Assembly: GCA_041397845.1 (NCBI GenBank)
Contig: JAWKVW010000016.1
Span: 25,877-89,876 of the forward strand
Length of the DNA: 64,000 nucleotides
Direction of reading: 5' to 3'
From: JAKPQE01 sp041397845
GTDB taxonomy: Bacteria > Pseudomonadota > Alphaproteobacteria > Rhizobiales > JAKPQE01
The translations under genes were made by a program, and so were the position numbers. The notes beneath the pieces are model-generated. The model saw nothing but the letters and a program-made list of their open reading frames with translations. It was not told the origin of the DNA and ran no database searches. Positions 35,027-42,410 of the stretch are shown here, piece by piece (positions within the stretch are counted from its first letter, which is position 1; each line of letters begins with the position of its first letter).

Positions 35027-37582
35027 TCAGGCCTTCTCGACCTTGCACGCGCACTTCTTGTAGTCGGTTTCCTTCGACATCGGATCGGTCTGGTCGAGCG
35101 TCAGCTTGTTGACCAGACGGCCCTCGTCGAACCACGGCACGAACACGAGGCCCTTCGGCGGACGGTTGCGGCCGCGGGTATCGACGCGGGTGACGATCTC
35201 GCCGCGGCGGGTCGAGACCTTGACCTCGGAGCCGTCACGCAGCTTGCGCTTCTTGGCGTCTTCCGGATGCATGAAGATCACCGCGTCCGGAACGGCGCGA
35301 TAGAGCTCCGGCACGCGCCGGGTCATCGAGCCGGAATGCCAGTGCTCGAGCACGCGGCCGGTGCACAGCCACAGATCGAACTCGTCGTCCGGGGCCTCCG
35401 CCGGCGGCTCATACGGCGCGAAGATGATGTTCGCACGGCCGTCCTTGTTGCCGTAGAACTTCACCACCGACTGATCGCCCTCGACATGCGGATCGTAGCC
35501 GCCACGGAAGCGCCACAGCGTCTCCTTGCCTTCGATGACCGGCCAGCGCAGGCCGCGCGCCTTGTGATAGGCGTCGAACTCCGCCATCTCATGGCCGATC
35601 TTGGGCATGCCGGCAGTCGAGTTGAACAGCCGGTATTCCTCGAACAGGCCCTTCTGCACGTAGTAGCCGAAGTACGCCGATTCATCGTTCTCGTAGGCAT
35701 TGCCGCGATCGTCCTGGATCGAGCCCTCGAACGGGAACTGGTTCACCTGACCATTGGTGAACAGCACCTCGTAGAGGGTCTTTCCGGCATATTCCGGCAT
35801 CTTGGCGATCTGCTCGGCCGGCCACACGTCCTCGACCGTGAAGTACTTGGCGAACTCCATGGTCTGCCAGACGTCGGAACGCGACTCGCCCGGCGCCTTG
35901 ACCTGCTGGCGCCAGAACTGCGTGCGCCGCTCGGCGTTGCCGTAAGCGCCTTCCTTCTCCGCCCACATCGCCGTCGGCAGGATGAGGTCGGCCGCCATCG
36001 CCGAAACCGTCGGATAGGGATCCGAAACGGTGACGAAGTTGTCCGGATTACGCCAGCCCGGATAGGACTCCTCGTTCATGTTGGCGGCAGCCTGCATGTT
36101 GTTGTTGCACTGCTGCCAGTAGCAGTTGAGCTTGCCGTCCTTCATCATGCGGTGCATGAGGACCGCGTGGAAGCCGGGCTTCGGGCCGATCGTGCCTTCC
36201 GGCAGCTTCCAGATCTTCTCGGCATACTGCCGGTGCCCCTCGTTCATGACGACCATGTCGGCCGGCAGGCGATGGGCGAAGGTGCCGACCTCGCGGGCGG
36301 TGCCGCAGGCCGAGGGCTGGCCGGTCAGCGAGAACGGGCTGTTGCCCGGCTCGGAGATCTTGCCCATCAGCAGGTGAACGTTATAGAGGTTGTTGTTCAC
36401 CCACACGCCGCGCGTGTGCTGGTTGAAGCCCATCGTCCAGTACGACGAGACCTTCTTGTTCGGATCGGCATAGGCCTTGGCAAGGCTCTCGAGCTGGTCC
36501 TTCGGCACGCCGGAAAGCTCGGAGACGTAGTCGAGCGTGTAGGGCTCGACCGACTTGGCGAACGCCGCGAAGTCGATGTCGTCCATCTTGCCCGGATTGC
36601 CCTTGGTCTTGGTCGGGTCGGCCGGATCCGGATAGCCGTTCGCGGTCGCCTTGACCTCGAGCGGATGGTTCGGACGAAGGCCGTAGCCGATGTCCGTCGT
36701 CGCCGCCTTGAAGTTGACGTGCTCGTTGATGAAGGCCTCGTTGTAGGCCTTGTTCTGGATGATGTAGTTGGCGATGTAGTTGAGGATCGCCAGGTCGGTC
36801 TGCGGCGTGAAAACCATGCCGTTGTCGGCCAGCTCGAAGCAGCGGTTCTCGTAGGTCGAGAGCACGTGCACCTCGCAGCCCGGCTTGGTCAGACGGGTGT
36901 TGGTCAGACGCGACCACAGGATCGGGTGCATTTCGGCCATGTTGGCGCCCCAGAGCACGAACACGTCGGCATGCTCGAGGTCGTCATAGCAGCCCATCGG
37001 CTCGTCGATGCCGAAGGCACGGGCGAAGGCGACCACCGCCGAGGCCATGCAATGGCGGGCGTTCGGGTCGAGATTGTTCGACCGCATGCCGGCCTTCATC
37101 AGCTTGACCGCGGCATAGCCCTCCCACAGGGTCCACTGGCCCGAGCCGAACATGGCGACCGCCGAGGGGCCCTTGGCCTTCAGCGCCGCCTTCCACTTGT
37201 CGGCCATGACCGTGAAGGCCTCGTCCCAGGAGACTTCCTCGAACTCGCCGTTCTTGTCGAAGGCGCCGTTCTTCTTGCGCAGCAACGGCTTGGTCAGCCG
37301 GTCCTTGCCGTACATGATCTTCGTCAGGAAGTAGCCCTTGATGCAGTTCAGGCCGCGATTGACCGGCGCATCGGGATCGCCCTGGGTCGCCACCACGCGA
37401 CCGTCCTTGACGCCGACCAGCACCGAGCAGCCGGTACCGCAGAACCGGCAGGCCGTCTTGTCCCAGCGGATGCCGGTGTCGTCCTGCGCGGAAGCGACCG
37501 ATGCGGGCACCGTCAGGCCCGCCGTCGCCGCGGCCGCCGCAACGGCGTTCGCTTTAATGAAATCTCGGCGATTAAGCGACAT
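35027..37582 (-). CDS. napA: NapA, catalytic subunit of periplasmic nitrate reductase
   Basis: Molybdopterin enzyme that reduces nitrate to nitrite in the periplasm. The 851-residue protein has a Tat signal (LNRRDFIKANAVAAAA), the [4Fe-4S] ligands C45, C48, C52 and C80, and the Mo-binding Cys178 in ARHCMASAV. The C-terminal molybdopterin-binding domain includes LWLCTGRVLEHWHSGSMTRR and the end TDYKKCACKVEKA. It has the length expected of NapA. Downstream of napD by 33 bases in the operon. Confidence 0.97.
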   Translation of the reverse strand: MSLNRRDFIKANAVAAAAATAGLTVPASVASAQDDTGIRWDKTACRFCGTGCSVLVGVKDGRVVATQGDPDAPVNRGLNCIKGYFLTKIMYGKDRLTKPLLRKKNGAFDKNGEFEEVSWDEAFTVMADKWKAALKAKGPSAVAMFGSGQWTLWEGYAAVKLMKAGMRSNNLDPNARHCMASAVVAFARAFGIDEPMGCYDDLEHADVFVLWGANMAEMHPILWSRLTNTRLTKPGCEVHVLSTYENRCFELADNGMVFTPQTDLAILNYIANYIIQNKAYNEAFINEHVNFKAATTDIGYGLRPNHPLEVKATANGYPDPADPTKTKGNPGKMDDIDFAAFAKSVEPYTLDYVSELSGVPKDQLESLAKAYADPNKKVSSYWTMGFNQHTRGVWVNNNLYNVHLLMGKISEPGNSPFSLTGQPSACGTAREVGTFAHRLPADMVVMNEGHRQYAEKIWKLPEGTIGPKPGFHAVLMHRMMKDGKLNCYWQQCNNNMQAAANMNEESYPGWRNPDNFVTVSDPYPTVSAMAADLILPTAMWAEKEGAYGNAERRTQFWRQQVKAPGESRSDVWQTMEFAKYFTVEDVWPAEQIAKMPEYAGKTLYEVLFTNGQVNQFPFEGSIQDDRGNAYENDESAYFGYYVQKGLFEEYRLFNSTAGMPKIGHEMAEFDAYHKARGLRWPVIEGKETLWRFRGGYDPHVEGDQSVVKFYGNKDGRANIIFAPYEPPAEAPDDEFDLWLCTGRVLEHWHSGSMTRRVPELYRAVPDAVIFMHPEDAKKRKLRDGSEVKVSTRRGEIVTRVDTRGRNRPPKGLVFVPWFDEGRLVNKLTLDQTDPMSKETDYKKCACKVEKA

Positions 37583-37615
37583 TGATGGTTCCTCCTTGAT
37601 CTATCTGTCCCGTCG

Positions 37616-37843
37616 TCATTCGTGGTATTCGTAGACGAGTGCCGTACTGAGAACGCCCGCCATACGGCTCATTTCCATGATCGATTCGCTGCAGTGCGTC
37701 CGATCGGGGTGATCGATGGTGACGACCATCTTGCCCGACGGATCCCGCGCGTGAATCTCGACCCCTTCGATCTGGAGAAGCTTCTCCTCGACCGAACCGG
37801 TTTGCGCCGCCTGGGCGAAAACCACGAGACTGCAAATGGTCAT
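37616..37843 (-). CDS. napD: NapD, NapA signal-peptide chaperone
   Basis: Small cytoplasmic chaperone that binds the Tat signal of NapA. The 75-residue product has the NapD pattern: N-terminal ICSLVVFAQ, a GVEIHARDPSGKMVVTID core and C-terminal MAGVLSTALVYEY. The ATG at 37843 overlaps the napF TGA. It is slightly shorter than most NapD proteins, which is a common variation. Confidence 0.88.
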   Translation of the reverse strand: MTICSLVVFAQAAQTGSVEEKLLQIEGVEIHARDPSGKMVVTIDHPDRTHCSESIMEMSRMAGVLSTALVYEYHE

Positions 37844-38343
37844 GCCACACCCCTCCCTTGGGTGAAGTCGTCGATTGCAATCGCTCCGGCCGGACACGGC
37901 GCGACGCAGGCGCCGCACCCCGTGCAAAGCTCTTGCGACACCGTCATCTGGCTGCCGAAAAGCGCCGGCCGGAACCGGATCGCCCTGGGCTCGCACCAGC
38001 CTTCGCAGAGCCGGCAGGAGATCCCCTTGGCCTCGAGGCAGGCCGCCGTTGCCGCTGCCGTCACCCGCCAGGGGCGGCCGGTCCGGTCGGCTTCAAAGGC
38101 GCCGTGCGTGCACGCCTCGGCGCAGTCACCGCAGAAGGAACAGGCACCTCGCGAGAAATCGACCGCCGGAAAACCGCCGCGGCCCCGCACCAGGATGCCT
38201 TGGCGGCAGCTCGAGACGCACGAATCGCAGCGCTCGCATGCTTCGACGAACGATTCTTCCGCCAGCGCATACGGCGGCCGTTGCGGCTGCGGGCCGCTTC
38301 GAAAGCCGTCAAACAATGCGCGTCGGTTGCTCTGAGGTGTCAT
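37840..38343 (-). CDS. napF: NapF, cytoplasmic ferredoxin of the nap operon
   Basis: A 167-residue ferredoxin with three or four [4Fe-4S] sites (CERCDSCVSSCR, CSFCGDCAEAC, CRLCEGWCEP and CTGCGACVAPCP). No signal peptide is seen. NapF interacts with NapA before export in E. coli. It heads the operon napFDAGHBC, the same order as in E. coli. The ATG at 38343 follows GAGGCAGG, and an NnrR-type box lies 49 bases upstream. Confidence 0.92.
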   Translation of the reverse strand: MTPQSNRRALFDGFRSGPQPQRPPYALAEESFVEACERCDSCVSSCRQGILVRGRGGFPAVDFSRGACSFCGDCAEACTHGAFEADRTGRPWRVTAAATAACLEAKGISCRLCEGWCEPRAIRFRPALFGSQMTVSQELCTGCGACVAPCPAGAIAIDDFTQGRGVA

Positions 38344-38391
38344 GACCTGCCTCTATGGCAGGGAGCTTCTGACTGTCGGCCCCGCGCAGAC

Positions 38392-38405
38392 TTGACCAAC
38401 GTCAA
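38392..38405 (-). promoter_or_regulatory. NnrR/Dnr-type box upstream of napF
   Basis: TTGAC-CAAC-GTCAA, a perfect dyad, 49 bases before napF. It probably links nap to the adjacent Crp/Fnr-type regulator. Confidence 0.7.
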
Positions 38406-38467
38406 GCATGGCCGAGGCATTCCGTCCGGACCCCGCCCGTCACCGTCCGCTCTCGCCTAACCAACCG

Positions 38468-38515
38468 TTCAAATATTTGAAATTGCGCCAAAATCCGCCT
38501 TTTGATGCAGATCAA
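38468..38515. promoter_or_regulatory. FNR-type anaerobox and AT-rich palindrome between nap and nnrR
   Basis: TTGAT-GCAG-ATCAA at 38502-38515 matches the FNR/FixK consensus exactly. A class II minus-strand start would fall near 38467, with the AT-rich palindrome TTCAAATATTTGAA (38468-38481) in the -10 region, toward nap; control of the divergent regulator gene is the other option. The stretch 38344-38801 holds no other gene that I can see. Confidence 0.6.
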
Positions 38516-38801
38516 GGGCGAATCAAGGGCGTTGCGTCGTTTCGCCACGTGCCGAAAGTAGTCCCCGGGCATGCTCCGAAGGCTGCGGGAATTGCCGGCA
38601 ACTCCCGGCATCCCCATATCGATAGACGGCAAACTCCGCAAAATCGGCTGGCAGTCGACCATGACCGACCCGAACGGCGCAGCGCCACCCCGGCGCGACA
38701 AACCTGATGGCTTCGGCTATAACGCCGCAAGGAACTGTTGCGCGGCCGGTTTTGGGGATGAGATCGCTCGCGCCGGGAATTTCGACGGACGAGGGGCGGG
38801 C

Positions 38802-39518
38802 ATGGCGATCGGTATGAAATCCGGAGATGTCGAGGTCATTCTCGGCACGGCGATCTTTGGCGGCCTGACCGCCGAGAATCTTGACCGGCTTCTCGAGGAT
38901 GCCGTCGTTCGCACCGTCAATCGCGGCGAGACCCTTTTCCTGCAGGGCGATCCGGCCGACGCTTTCTACGTCATGCTCGACGGCTGGGTGAAAATCTATC
39001 GCATGACCCCGGCCGGCGAGGAGGCCGTCGTCGGCGTGTTCACCCGCGGCCAGAGCTTTGCCGAGGCCGCCGCCTTCACCAAGGGCTCGTTCCCCGCCTC
39101 CGGCGAGGCGGTCACCGATGGCCGCGTGCTCATCGTCGCCGCCCGCCACCTCTTCGACCGGATCACCGCGTCGCCCGAAATCGGCCTGTCGATGCTGGCC
39201 TCGACCTCGGTGCATCTGCACATGCTCGTGCGCCAGATCGAGCAGCTCAAGGCCCACACCGGCGCCCAGCGGGTCGCAGAATTCCTGCTCCAGCTCTGCA
39301 GTGCGCTGACCGGCAACTGCACCATCGAGCTGCCTTATGACAAGGCGCTCATCGCCGGCCGTCTCGGCATGAAGCCGGAAAGCCTGTCGCGCGCCTTCCA
39401 GCGCCTCAAGGAGTTCGGCGTCCGCATCGACCAGAACAAGGCGGCGATCCGCGACATCGGCGCCTTGCGCGATTTTGTCGACCAGGAGCGCGCCCAGGTT
39501 CTGAAATCCCGCGGCTGA
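38802..39518 (+). CDS. nnrR: Crp/Fnr-family regulator of NnrR/Dnr type
   Basis: NO- or nitrite-responsive activator expected to control nap, nor and nos. The 238-residue product has a cyclic-nucleotide-binding fold (VNRGETLFLQGDPADAFYVMLDGWVKIYR), a dimer helix and a helix-turn-helix IAGRLGMKPESLSRAFQRLKEFGV. It has no N-terminal Cys cluster, so it is not an FNR itself; the recognition helix E-S-L-S-R fits the TTGNC half-sites found nearby. ATG 38802 follows GAGGGGCGGG. An upstream in-frame ATG at 38571 lies downstream of the FNR-type box but adds 77 residues unlike the family. Confidence 0.8.
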   Translation: MAIGMKSGDVEVILGTAIFGGLTAENLDRLLEDAVVRTVNRGETLFLQGDPADAFYVMLDGWVKIYRMTPAGEEAVVGVFTRGQSFAEAAAFTKGSFPASGEAVTDGRVLIVAARHLFDRITASPEIGLSMLASTSVHLHMLVRQIEQLKAHTGAQRVAEFLLQLCSALTGNCTIELPYDKALIAGRLGMKPESLSRAFQRLKEFGVRIDQNKAAIRDIGALRDFVDQERAQVLKSRG

Positions 39519-39588
39519 GGCCCTCGCGCCCGCGGCTGAGGCCTCGCGCCAGCCCCTGTTGCCGGCCGCGGCATTTCGACCGAAATGC

Positions 39589-39602
39589 TTGACGATCGTC
39601 AA
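39589..39602 (+). promoter_or_regulatory. NnrR/Dnr-type box at the head of the sRNA candidate
   Basis: TTGAC-GATC-GTCAA, a perfect palindrome. Its centre is 41.5 bases before the inferred start at 39637, with CATTAT at 39625-39630 in the -10 position: an ideal class II geometry. Confidence 0.7.
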
Positions 39603-39636
39603 ATACCGATCAGCCGATAGCCGGCATTATCCTGTC

Positions 39637-39805
39637 ACCGTTAGCCACGGTGCGGCCGGCAAGTCATCCCCTCGACGAGCCGCCGCGAACGTTCCCGATT
39701 GACAGGCGGCCGCCTCGACTGGGCCGCTTGGCGACTGCGGACCGGTTCCGACGAACGTCCCCCACATGAACGGCCCGGGTCTCCCGCCCGGGCCGTTCTC
39801 ATTTG
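39637..39805 (+). ncRNA. Candidate NnrR-controlled small RNA
   Basis: Between a class II NnrR-type promoter (box 39589-39602, -10 CATTAT) and a strong terminator lies a ~130-base stretch with no credible reading frame: the longest, from a GTG near 39650, has no ribosome site. The 5' end can fold (CACCG/CGGTG). Unpaired C-rich tracts (CATCCCCTCG, CGTCCCCCAC, and CTCCC in the terminator loop) could pair with Shine-Dalgarno sequences, as in several anaerobically induced small RNAs. It lies between nnrR and phoX. Predicted from promoter and terminator structure only. Confidence 0.55.
39768..39805 (+). terminator. Strong intrinsic terminator ending the sRNA candidate
   Basis: A perfect 12-bp stem GAACGGCCCGGG/CCCGGGCCGTTC with a 7-base loop TCTCCCG, followed by TCATTTG. 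It insulates phoX from the NnrR-type promoter upstream. Confidence 0.75.
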
Positions 39806-39865
39806 CCGGCAAATATACCACCAAAGACATCGGTGTGACTGGTTGCCCCGCGCTCGCCTTTCCCC

Positions 39866-39910
39866 GCACCAATATTCCCGGCACCAATATTCCCGGCACC
39901 AATATTCCCG
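39866..39910. repeat. 15-bp tandem repeat, three perfect units
   Basis: GCACCAATATTCCCG repeated three times exactly, in non-coding sequence upstream of phoX. AT-rich AATATT cores contrast with the GC-rich surroundings. No spacer pattern, so not a CRISPR. Confidence 0.8.
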
Positions 39911-40035
39911 ACTGTAATCCGAATGCCGTCTTCAGGCGCTAGCAAGGCCCTGCTGCCCGCAGAGGGCCGGGTCCCGCTCGCCGTCGCATGGCTGGGACCA
40001 TCAGATCTCGATTGTCCTGAACACGGAGGCATCCG

Positions 40036-41787
40036 GTGAACGCTCGCACATTCCTGATGGCAACGACCGCGCTCATGATCGGCGCCGGGTCCGCGCTTGC
40101 TGCCGACATTTCGTTCTCGCCCGTCAAGTTTCCTGCAACCGATGCCGAGAAGCGCGCGGTCCAAGCGTCCGCGACCGTCACCATCGACGGCAAGGCATCG
40201 CCGATCGGCTACAATGTCCTGCTTCGCTCCGGCGACATGGGCTTCGGCGCGCTTTTCGATCGCAACGGCCAGCCGGTGAAACGGGCCGACGGCTCGCCCG
40301 ACATTTCCTCCGACACCGACTTCTCTTCCCTCATCAAGGTCGGCGACAAGCTCTACAGCATCAGCCACTTCGAGGCCCTGCCCGGCGAGATGTACCTGAC
40401 CGAACTCGCGCAGGACGAAAACGGCAAGCTTTCGGCCATTGCCACCCGCCCGGTCGACTTCAAGGCCGATGGCGGCCTGTGGTGGCCGTGTGCCGGTTCG
40501 GTGACGCCGTGGAACACCCATCTCGGCTCCGAGGAATATCCGGCAAACGCCCGCGACATCGCCGAGGCGAAAAAGATCGAGGACATCGACGACGAGTTCA
40601 AGCCGATCGCCCGCTACTTCGGCCTTGATCCGGCAACGATGACGCTCGACGAATTCCGCGCCGCCTACAATCCCTACCGCAATGGCTACATCAACGAAGT
40701 GGCGATCGCCGCCGACGGTGCCGTGACCGCAAGGAAGCACTACGCTGCCGGCCGCCTTTCGGTCGAACTCGGCTATGTGATGCCCGATCGAAAGACCGTC
40801 TACATCACCGACGACGGCACCAATGTCGGCCTCTTCCGCTTTGTCGCCGACAAGGAAGGCGATCTCTCGGCCGGCACGCTGCATGTCGCCAAATGGACCC
40901 AGACGTCTGCCGGGAATGGCGGCACCGCCGACATTTCCTGGGTCGATCTCGGCCATGCCGACAGCGCCGCGGTTGCCGCGCTGATCAATGCCGGCACCAC
41001 CTTTGCCGACATCTTCGAGCTTGCCGGCATCGCCGATGACGGCTCCTGCCCGGCCGGCTTCCTGTCGTCGAATGCCGACGAGAAGACCGAATGCCTGAAG
41101 GTCAGGGACGGCATGGCAATCGCCGCCTCGCGCCTCGAGACCCGGCGCTATGCCTCAATGCTCGGCGGCACCACCGAGTTCCGCAAGATGGAAGGCATCA
41201 CCTTCGACGCCGCCGGCTCGCGGCTCTATCTCTCGATCTCGTCCGTCGAGCGCGGCATGGAAGACAACGCCAAGAATGGCAAGCCGACGGACAAGTACGA
41301 AAAGGGCAGCCGCAACGACATCCGCCTTGCCTCCAACAAATGCGGCACGGTCTACGAGCTCGGCGTCGACGGCAACATGGCGGCAACCTCCATGCGCGGC
41401 CTCGTCGTCGGCAAGGAAGCGACCTACGCCGAAGGCACGCCCGAGGCCGGCACTACCTGCGACATCGACGGCATCGCCAATCCGGACAATCTCACCTTCA
41501 TCGCCGGCACCAGCACGCTGATCATCGGTGAGGACACCGGCTCCGGCCATCAGAACGATGCCGTCTGGGCCTACGACACTGCCAGCGGCGCGCTGACCCG
41601 GATCGAGACGACGCCCTATGGTTCCGAGACGACCTCGGTCTACTGGTATGGCGACATCGGCGGCCACGGCTATCTGATGAGCGTCATCCAGCATCCCTAT
41701 GGCGAATCCGATCAGGACAAGCTGGCCGATCCGGCCGACGCGCGCGCCTATGTCGGCTATATCGGCCCGTTCCCGGCCGTGAAATAG
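40036..41787 (+). CDS. PhoX-family (DUF839) exported protein
   Basis: A 583-residue protein of the PhoX/DUF839 family, whose members include the calcium-iron alkaline phosphatase PhoX. It has a Sec-like signal (MNARTFLMATTALMIGAGSALA) and the propeller-like repeats of the family: LWWPCAGSVTPWNTHLGSEEY, GYINEVAIAADG, LGYVMPDRKTVYITDDG, EFRKMEGITFDAAG, and near the end FIAGTSTLIIGEDTGSGHQND. Most characterised PhoX proteins are Tat-exported; here no twin arginine is seen. The start is GTG at 40036 with GGAGG 9 bases upstream. Phosphatase activity is likely but unproven. Confidence 0.8.
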   Translation: MNARTFLMATTALMIGAGSALAADISFSPVKFPATDAEKRAVQASATVTIDGKASPIGYNVLLRSGDMGFGALFDRNGQPVKRADGSPDISSDTDFSSLIKVGDKLYSISHFEALPGEMYLTELAQDENGKLSAIATRPVDFKADGGLWWPCAGSVTPWNTHLGSEEYPANARDIAEAKKIEDIDDEFKPIARYFGLDPATMTLDEFRAAYNPYRNGYINEVAIAADGAVTARKHYAAGRLSVELGYVMPDRKTVYITDDGTNVGLFRFVADKEGDLSAGTLHVAKWTQTSAGNGGTADISWVDLGHADSAAVAALINAGTTFADIFELAGIADDGSCPAGFLSSNADEKTECLKVRDGMAIAASRLETRRYASMLGGTTEFRKMEGITFDAAGSRLYLSISSVERGMEDNAKNGKPTDKYEKGSRNDIRLASNKCGTVYELGVDGNMAATSMRGLVVGKEATYAEGTPEAGTTCDIDGIANPDNLTFIAGTSTLIIGEDTGSGHQNDAVWAYDTASGALTRIETTPYGSETTSVYWYGDIGGHGYLMSVIQHPYGESDQDKLADPADARAYVGYIGPFPAVK

Positions 41788-41910
41788 CAGGTCCCCGACA
41801 ACTGACCGGCGGCGGTGCAACGCACGGCCCGCCGCCGGCCTGCCGGCCGCTGGACAAAGCCGCCGGCTCAATTCCCGCCGGTCCGGCCCGCATGCGCTGA
41901 GGAACGAACG

Positions 41911-42258
41911 ATGCTCAATCTCCTGATCGGCCGCCGGCCGCTCCTGCTCGGCCTTTTCGCAGCGATCGCGGCGATGCCGCGGTCGGCACCGGCCGCTTCG
42001 CTCGGCGCGAACGCCGGCGCCGGTCCCGGCCGCGTCAGGCTGCGGCTTGAAAAATGGGAGTGCACCAACAAGCAGTGCGAGCCTTATGTCTATGACCCTT
42101 CGAAAGGCGACATCAACGCTGTCGATCTCGACCACCCGATCCCGCCCGGCGTCGCCTTTGCCGATCTCCCGGACACCTGGCGCTGCCCGATCTGCAACGA
42201 CCCGAAATCCGACTTCGAACCGACCGGAGACTGGGTCGAGGTCTGGGTCGACGCCTGA
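41911..42258 (+). CDS. Exported rubredoxin-like protein
   Basis: A 115-residue protein with an N-terminal export signal (IGRRPLLLGLFAAIAAM; the RR pair could be a weak Tat motif) followed by a rubredoxin domain. Iron ligands appear as CTNKQC and, after 35-40 residues, CPIC in DTWRCPICNDPKSDFEP. The first pair is spaced C-X4-C instead of the usual C-X2-C. Rubredoxins are normally cytoplasmic, so export is unusual. It lies 123 bases after phoX and 150 before the caspase-like gene. Its electron partner is unknown. Confidence 0.75.
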   Translation: MLNLLIGRRPLLLGLFAAIAAMPRSAPAASLGANAGAGPGRVRLRLEKWECTNKQCEPYVYDPSKGDINAVDLDHPIPPGVAFADLPDTWRCPICNDPKSDFEPTGDWVEVWVDA

Positions 42259-42410
42259 ACGACAGGGCCCGTCCGAACGACCAACATCTGGCGGGCTGAC
42301 CCGGCGGACATTTCATTCCATACTGGCGATGGCGTCCGCGGAGCCTTGCTCCGGCCCGCCGCGCTTCAGCCCGACCGGGGGCGTCTCATCCAGTGCCGGA
42401 ACCTTTCGTC

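Noticed and set aside
34916..37585. An 889-codon open frame antisense to napA
   Set aside because: Same reason: its residues are Arg/His/Gly/Val-rich shadow sequence, and NapA on the other strand is unmistakable.
39866..39910. Three perfect 15-bp repeats considered as a CRISPR start
   Set aside because: Units are directly adjacent without spacers and no cas genes are near.
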